From CAYVSF01 sp046482855 (GTDB taxonomy: Bacteria > Bacteroidota > Bacteroidia > Bacteroidales > UBA12077), in contig JAWOEH010000226.1 in NCBI GenBank assembly GCA_046482855.1, forward strand, positions 1 to 8,888: DNA of 8,888 bases, written 5' to 3'. A model generated the notes under the pieces. It made no database searches. It saw only the letters and a program-made list of their open reading frames with translations, and was not told the origin of the DNA. The position numbers and the translations under genes were made by a program. Shown piece after piece: positions 5,899 through 8,888 of the stretch (position 1 is its first letter; each line of letters begins with the position of its first letter).

Positions 5899-6951
5899 AT
5901 GAAAAAAATGTTACTTTTTAGTAGTTTGCTATGTATGTCTGTGGCCTTACATGCACAAGAACCGGTGAAGTATCCGGAGCACGAAGTACGTATACAAACC
6001 CCCGATTCGGCGGTAGTATTGGCAGGTACCCTGGTGGTTCCCGAGGAGGCCAAAACGGGTACCGTAGTATTATTTGTCACCGGCAGTGGCGACCATGTGC
6101 GCGATCAGGTAATTTCCGGTACGCCCATGTTCAAGGTGTTGGCCGGAGCTTTGGCTGATGCCGGAATTGCCAGCCTGCGTCTCGACGACAGAGGTACAGG
6201 AGCCTCCACCGGCCCCACAGCCATGCAATCCACTACTGCCGACAGGGTAGAGGATATGCGCGCCGCTATGGCCTGGTTGCGCACCTGCCCGTTGGGCGAC
6301 TTTTCCCGAATGGGTGTGATGGGACACAGCGAAGGCGCTGCCATTGCCATTCAAATGGGGGCAAAAGACCCCACACCCGACTTTGTGGTGTTGTTGGCGG
6401 CACCCGCCCTGCCCGGCAAGGAAGTGTGGTTGTCGCAGCAGTTTGAGGGGCTGAAGGACGATCGTTTTGATGATACCACCGTAGTAAACAGCCAGAATTG
6501 TCTGCGCGAGGCGGTCAGGCTCTCAGCCGGAGGTGCCACACCCACTGAAATGGCAACCAATACCCGGCGCCTGTTTCAACTCATTGGTATCGATCCTGCC
6601 ACCGATGAAGGCAAGGAGAGTGTAGAGGGCTTTATCTCATTCATGAGCAACCCCTGGATGCGCTACTACCTGAGTTACGATCCCGCGCCCGACTTGCAAC
6701 GCCTTGCCCTGCCCACACTGGCCCTTTATGGCAGTCACGATGCCTTGACCCTGCCTGCACTGAATGCTCCGGCTCTCCTGCAAGGACTCATTCAGGCCAA
6801 TAACACCCACTACACGCTGAAGGTTATTCCCGAACAGGATCACTTCTTCCTGCGCAAACCCGGAGAGCCCGTGGGCGTGCATGTGTACCAGCAGATGGTG
6901 CTTTCCGATGAGCTTTGTAACATCGTAACACACTGGATTAACGAGTTGTAG
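5899..6951 (+). CDS. Secreted alpha/beta hydrolase (serine esterase/peptidase-like)
   Basis: A 350-residue exported protein of the alpha/beta-hydrolase fold. Residues 1-19 are a signal peptide (KKMLLFSSLLCMSVALHA) cleaved before QEP, so it acts in the periplasm or outside. The fold is easy to follow: a first strand pair (VVLAGTLVVPE), an oxyanion-loop strand LFVTGSGDHVRDQ (about 58-70), RLDDRGTGAS (94-103), and the nucleophile elbow GHSEG with S144. The remaining triad is D281 in LYGSHDALT and H315 in EQDHFFL. Residues about 173-260 form the helical cap. The arrangement matches the acyl-aminoacyl-peptidase/dienelactone-like branch common in Bacteroidota, often annotated simply as alpha/beta hydrolase; the natural ester or amide substrate cannot be read from the sequence. 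Its base composition is raised: three 60-base stretches counted by hand gave 55-63 % GC, against 43-55 % in three stretches of the antiporter gene. It is monocistronic, with its own spacer upstream and a hairpin downstream. Confidence 0.94.
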   Translation: MKKMLLFSSLLCMSVALHAQEPVKYPEHEVRIQTPDSAVVLAGTLVVPEEAKTGTVVLFVTGSGDHVRDQVISGTPMFKVLAGALADAGIASLRLDDRGTGASTGPTAMQSTTADRVEDMRAAMAWLRTCPLGDFSRMGVMGHSEGAAIAIQMGAKDPTPDFVVLLAAPALPGKEVWLSQQFEGLKDDRFDDTTVVNSQNCLREAVRLSAGGATPTEMATNTRRLFQLIGIDPATDEGKESVEGFISFMSNPWMRYYLSYDPAPDLQRLALPTLALYGSHDALTLPALNAPALLQGLIQANNTHYTLKVIPEQDHFFLRKPGEPVGVHVYQQMVLSDELCNIVTHWINEL

Positions 6952-7253
6952 GAAGATCCTCGCTTCAACTCAACACACTAATTCTTTCCGGATACTTACA
7001 AGCAGCAAACCCTCAAAGCGCCCTGACAAATGCGCCGGGCGAGCGGGTAGGGGAGGCTTGTGCCTTTATTCAAAATTGCTCTGGAATCGCTTTGTTTTCT
7101 TCTGCCGAGTTTTAGGTTTTTATAGGCAGCAATGGCTTCCCTGATTTTATGCAGGGAAGCTTCTTCTTTTCAGTCCAACTTGGTTTTCTCCTAAAAAGGC
7201 AGCCCGCTACTTCGCAGTTCTTATGGTATCCGTAAAGAGTTGCCGGGAAAAAG
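6952..7253. other. Spacer between convergent hydrolase and EamA genes
   Basis: These 302 bases separate two convergent genes. A hairpin at 7135-7160 is the main feature. A start-less minus-strand frame (6996-7169, 57 codons) overlaps it and begins with a helix-like peptide (EEASLHKIREAIAAYKN), then turns into low-complexity Cys/Arg sequence; I do not accept it as a gene. The motif GGAAGATCCTC lies immediately after the hydrolase stop codon (6951-6961). Confidence 0.55.
7135..7170 (+). terminator. Terminator-like hairpin after the hydrolase gene
   Basis: GCTTCCCTG (7135-7143) and CAGGGAAGC (7152-7160) form a perfect 9-bp stem with an 8-base loop, followed by TTCTTCTTTT, a pyrimidine/T-rich tail on the plus strand. 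It fits a factor-independent terminator for the rightward hydrolase transcript, although it lies about 180 bases beyond the stop codon. On the minus strand no T-run follows, so it is not the terminator of the EamA gene. Confidence 0.55.
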
Positions 7254-8189
7254 CTATTTTACGGTATGGTAAACTTTTAGGTTAAATTGTGTGAGGATTA
7301 CCCCAATAAACACCATGGCCAGGCCTACAATGTCCATGGTTTTTACCATGTCGCCAAAGGCTATCCACGCCATCAGCATGGTTACCGGAGGCCCCAGGTA
7401 AAATAAACTGGCCATGCGGGTGGCGTCAATCCGTTCAATTAGCAAATACATTATGGCATAGGCACCCAGCGAAACAGCCAAAATTAACCATATCAGGGTG
7501 TAGATAAACTCCGGAGCCCATTGGGTGGTTAGTTTTTCGATGAAGATAGCCGGCAAAGCCAGGGCCAAAGTTGTGGCAAAACTCTGATAAAATAACGCCA
7601 GATCCACAGGGAGTTTGCTCGCTTCTTTTTTGATGTCCATCCGTCGTTGTATCAAATTGGCTATGGTAATGGCTACTACTGAGCCCAATGGAATCAGATA
7701 GCTCCAAACGGATGTGAGGCTATCAAAATTCATGCGCGAGGCTACGGTAACAAAAACGCCCAAAAAGCCCAGAGCCAGTCCCATCCATTGGTACTGATTT
7801 GTGCCTTCGCCCACAAAAGGTCCGGAAAGCGCACCCGTAACCAACGGTTGCAGAGCCACCACTAAGGCCACAATGCCCGCAGGTACCTGGTTGTCCAGAG
7901 CCAACAAAACGCATGTGAGCCAAACGCCGTGAGCCAACACACCAATAAGCATGTTGGGCGCGGCCACACGCCAACCCACCCACCGATAACGCTTACTTAT
8001 CAGTAAGTAAAGAAAAACAATGCAGGTCAATGCCAGGTATCGCCAGAAAAGCAAGGTGAAGGGGCCGGCATAAGGGAGTCCGTACTCGGCACCTATAAAT
8101 CCGGAGTTCCACAGCATAACAAATCCCACGGCTAAAAAAAGAGTGGTCCTGTTATTCATATGCGGGAGATTTTGAAATGGCTGTGCCAT
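7254..8189 (-). CDS. EamA/DMT-family transporter
   Basis: A 311-residue inner-membrane protein of the drug/metabolite transporter superfamily with two EamA repeats and about ten membrane helices. The first repeat (about 15-150) begins LFLAVGFVMLWNSGFIGAEYGL, continues through FTLLFWRYLAL and closes with ALQPLVTG and WMGLALGFLGVFVTVAS. The second (about 163-305) ends with LGPPVTMLMAWIAFGD and DIVGLAMVFIGVILTQ. Both C-terminal halves show the proline-containing loop and following G-rich helix typical of EamA. Members export amino acids, metabolites or drugs, or take up purines; substrate cannot be deduced. ATG 8189 gives a 10-residue hydrophilic lead-in (MAQPFQNLPH) and has GGAA five bases upstream; the in-frame ATG at 8159 (MNNRTTLFLAVG) is a reasonable alternative that starts right at helix 1. 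The gene stands alone, converging with the hydrolase gene. I found no clear terminator after its stop. Confidence 0.93.
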   Translation of the reverse strand: MAQPFQNLPHMNNRTTLFLAVGFVMLWNSGFIGAEYGLPYAGPFTLLFWRYLALTCIVFLYLLISKRYRWVGWRVAAPNMLIGVLAHGVWLTCVLLALDNQVPAGIVALVVALQPLVTGALSGPFVGEGTNQYQWMGLALGFLGVFVTVASRMNFDSLTSVWSYLIPLGSVVAITIANLIQRRMDIKKEASKLPVDLALFYQSFATTLALALPAIFIEKLTTQWAPEFIYTLIWLILAVSLGAYAIMYLLIERIDATRMASLFYLGPPVTMLMAWIAFGDMVKTMDIVGLAMVFIGVILTQFNLKVYHTVK

Positions 8190-8730
8190 GTATTCCGAAC
8201 ATAGTGTCCCTCGCTTTTACTGGTTTCCTTATAAGTCTATACAAATCTATAGGTTTTCTGTTCATCGTCTTTTATTTCAATAGGATACACTTTAGATGTA
8301 AGCGGCCTCTAAAGTTTTGCAATCGGATATTTCCGCACAATGGGTCTGAAACAAACAACTGATGAGAGAGCGAATGGCTATTGCAGACAAGCATATCGAG
8401 AAGTGGGAGGGGACAAGTTCTCGAAGCGTGCATGTGCCAGATTCCGAGAATAGATGAAACGGGAATAGAGGATTTGGATACGTTAACTGCCAGGTGTTTG
8501 TATCTCTTTTCTATTAGCTTCATGACAAATGAACCTGTTTTTTTGTTATCTTGGGTACCATTAAGCAAAAAGGTCGCTATTTGTCAAATATGGAACCGGG
8601 GCATTTTGTGCGAACAAAATCGGTTGTTCGGTCAGATGATCTCCAATGCTACAGACCCGATAATTAGTTTGTGCATTCCTTTTTTTGCGTAATGCAAACA
8701 AAACCGGATAAACCTCATAAACCCTACACG
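8190..8730. other. Spacer upstream of the EamA and right-edge genes, no supported gene
   Basis: These 541 bases separate divergent genes and must carry both promoters. Overlapping open frames on opposite strands (8272-8568 minus, 98 codons; 8381-8692 plus from a TTG, 103 codons) have no recognisable motif and cannot both be real; a 31-codon plus-strand frame (8362-8457, MRERMAIADKHIEKW...) is also unproven. Structure seen: ATTTTGT (8603-8609) and ACAAAAT (8614-8620) form a 7-bp hairpin with a 4-base loop but no T-run, and GTTTGTGCATT (8667-8677) with AATGCAAAC (8691-8699) forms a bulged stem 32 bases before the start of the last gene, a possible operator or leader hairpin. Confidence 0.5.
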
Positions 8731-8888
8731 ATGAAAACAATTCTTTTCTTTATGGCCATGATGATGATGTCGTTATCGGCCGCATTTGCCCAAACCGAAA
8801 CCTCTGTGCCCGATGATATCGTCTCCTTCCTTAATGGAAAGTGGCACAACTACAGCTTCTTTATTGCCGATGGCAATCCTGTTGGTAA
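8731..8888 (+). CDS. Exported protein of unknown function, 5' end only
   Basis: The first 52 codons of a gene that runs off the right edge. The ATG at 8731 opens a textbook signal peptide: MKT, a hydrophobic Met/Leu/Phe core, and a probable cut after SAAFA before QTE. The mature part begins TSVPDDIVSFLNGKWHNYSF, a pattern seen at the start of small lipocalin-like or beta-barrel secreted proteins of Bacteroidota (a 'FL-x-G-x-W' entry strand), but this is too little to assign a family. It should be periplasmic or secreted. The upstream side is a long spacer, so it is probably the first gene of its transcript. Confidence 0.82.
   Translation, partial: MKTILFFMAMMMMSLSAAFAQTETSVPDDIVSFLNGKWHNYSFFIADGNPVG

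Noticed and set aside
6996..7169. Minus-strand frame of 57 codons starting with a helix-like peptide
   Set aside because: It has no start codon, overlaps the terminator-like hairpin, and its second half is low-complexity Arg/Cys; probably chance.
8272..8692. Overlapping frames on opposite strands in the right spacer
   Set aside because: Neither has a motif, signal peptide or good start, and they overlap each other over most of their length.

Overview
The window looks like an ordinary chromosomal segment of a Bacteroidota (Bacteroidetes) bacterium. The case rests on gene style: secreted proteins with MKK.../MKT... signal peptides cut just before Q-(E/T), a small lipoprotein with acidic residues after the lipid cysteine, A/T-rich start regions with no strong Shine-Dalgarno, and TAnnTTTG-like boxes. 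I cannot name the genus. There is no tRNA, rRNA, CRISPR array or intact mobile element.

Layout. Positions 1-447 hold no convincing gene, but contain a palindromic repeat (160-185) and a strong terminator hairpin (391-431). The hairpin ends a leftward AhpD/carboxymuconolactone-decarboxylase-like gene (448-783). About 690 bases of low-information DNA follow (784-1475). Next is a probable broken gene on the minus strand that has no start codon (1476-1706). Two rightward genes come next: a small lipoprotein (1749-2165) and a large CPA2-type cation:proton antiporter with a cytoplasmic NAD-binding RCK module (2422-4404). Facing them is a leftward pair, DoxX-family membrane protein then thioredoxin-type glutathione peroxidase (5593 down to 4648), 22 bases apart and surely co-transcribed. 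A divergent spacer (5594-5898) with a 14-base perfect palindrome leads to a secreted alpha/beta hydrolase (5899-6951) that is clearly more GC-rich than the antiporter. A terminator-like hairpin lies downstream (7135-7170). A leftward EamA/DMT-family transporter (7254-8189) follows, then a 540-base gap and the first 52 codons of an exported protein cut by the window edge (8731-8888).

How the genes fit together. The loose common theme is stress and redox housekeeping: a peroxidase with a DoxX membrane partner, an AhpD-like CxxC protein, and a K+/Na+:H+ antiporter of the kind used for pH or electrophile stress. Only the DoxX-peroxidase pair has real operon evidence; the others are separate units in alternating orientation. 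I found no convincing new multi-gene system. The points most worth checking are the decayed minus-strand gene at 1476-1706, the peroxidase/DoxX pairing, the extra cysteine in the AhpD-like active site, and a few short repeated or palindromic motifs in the spacers.
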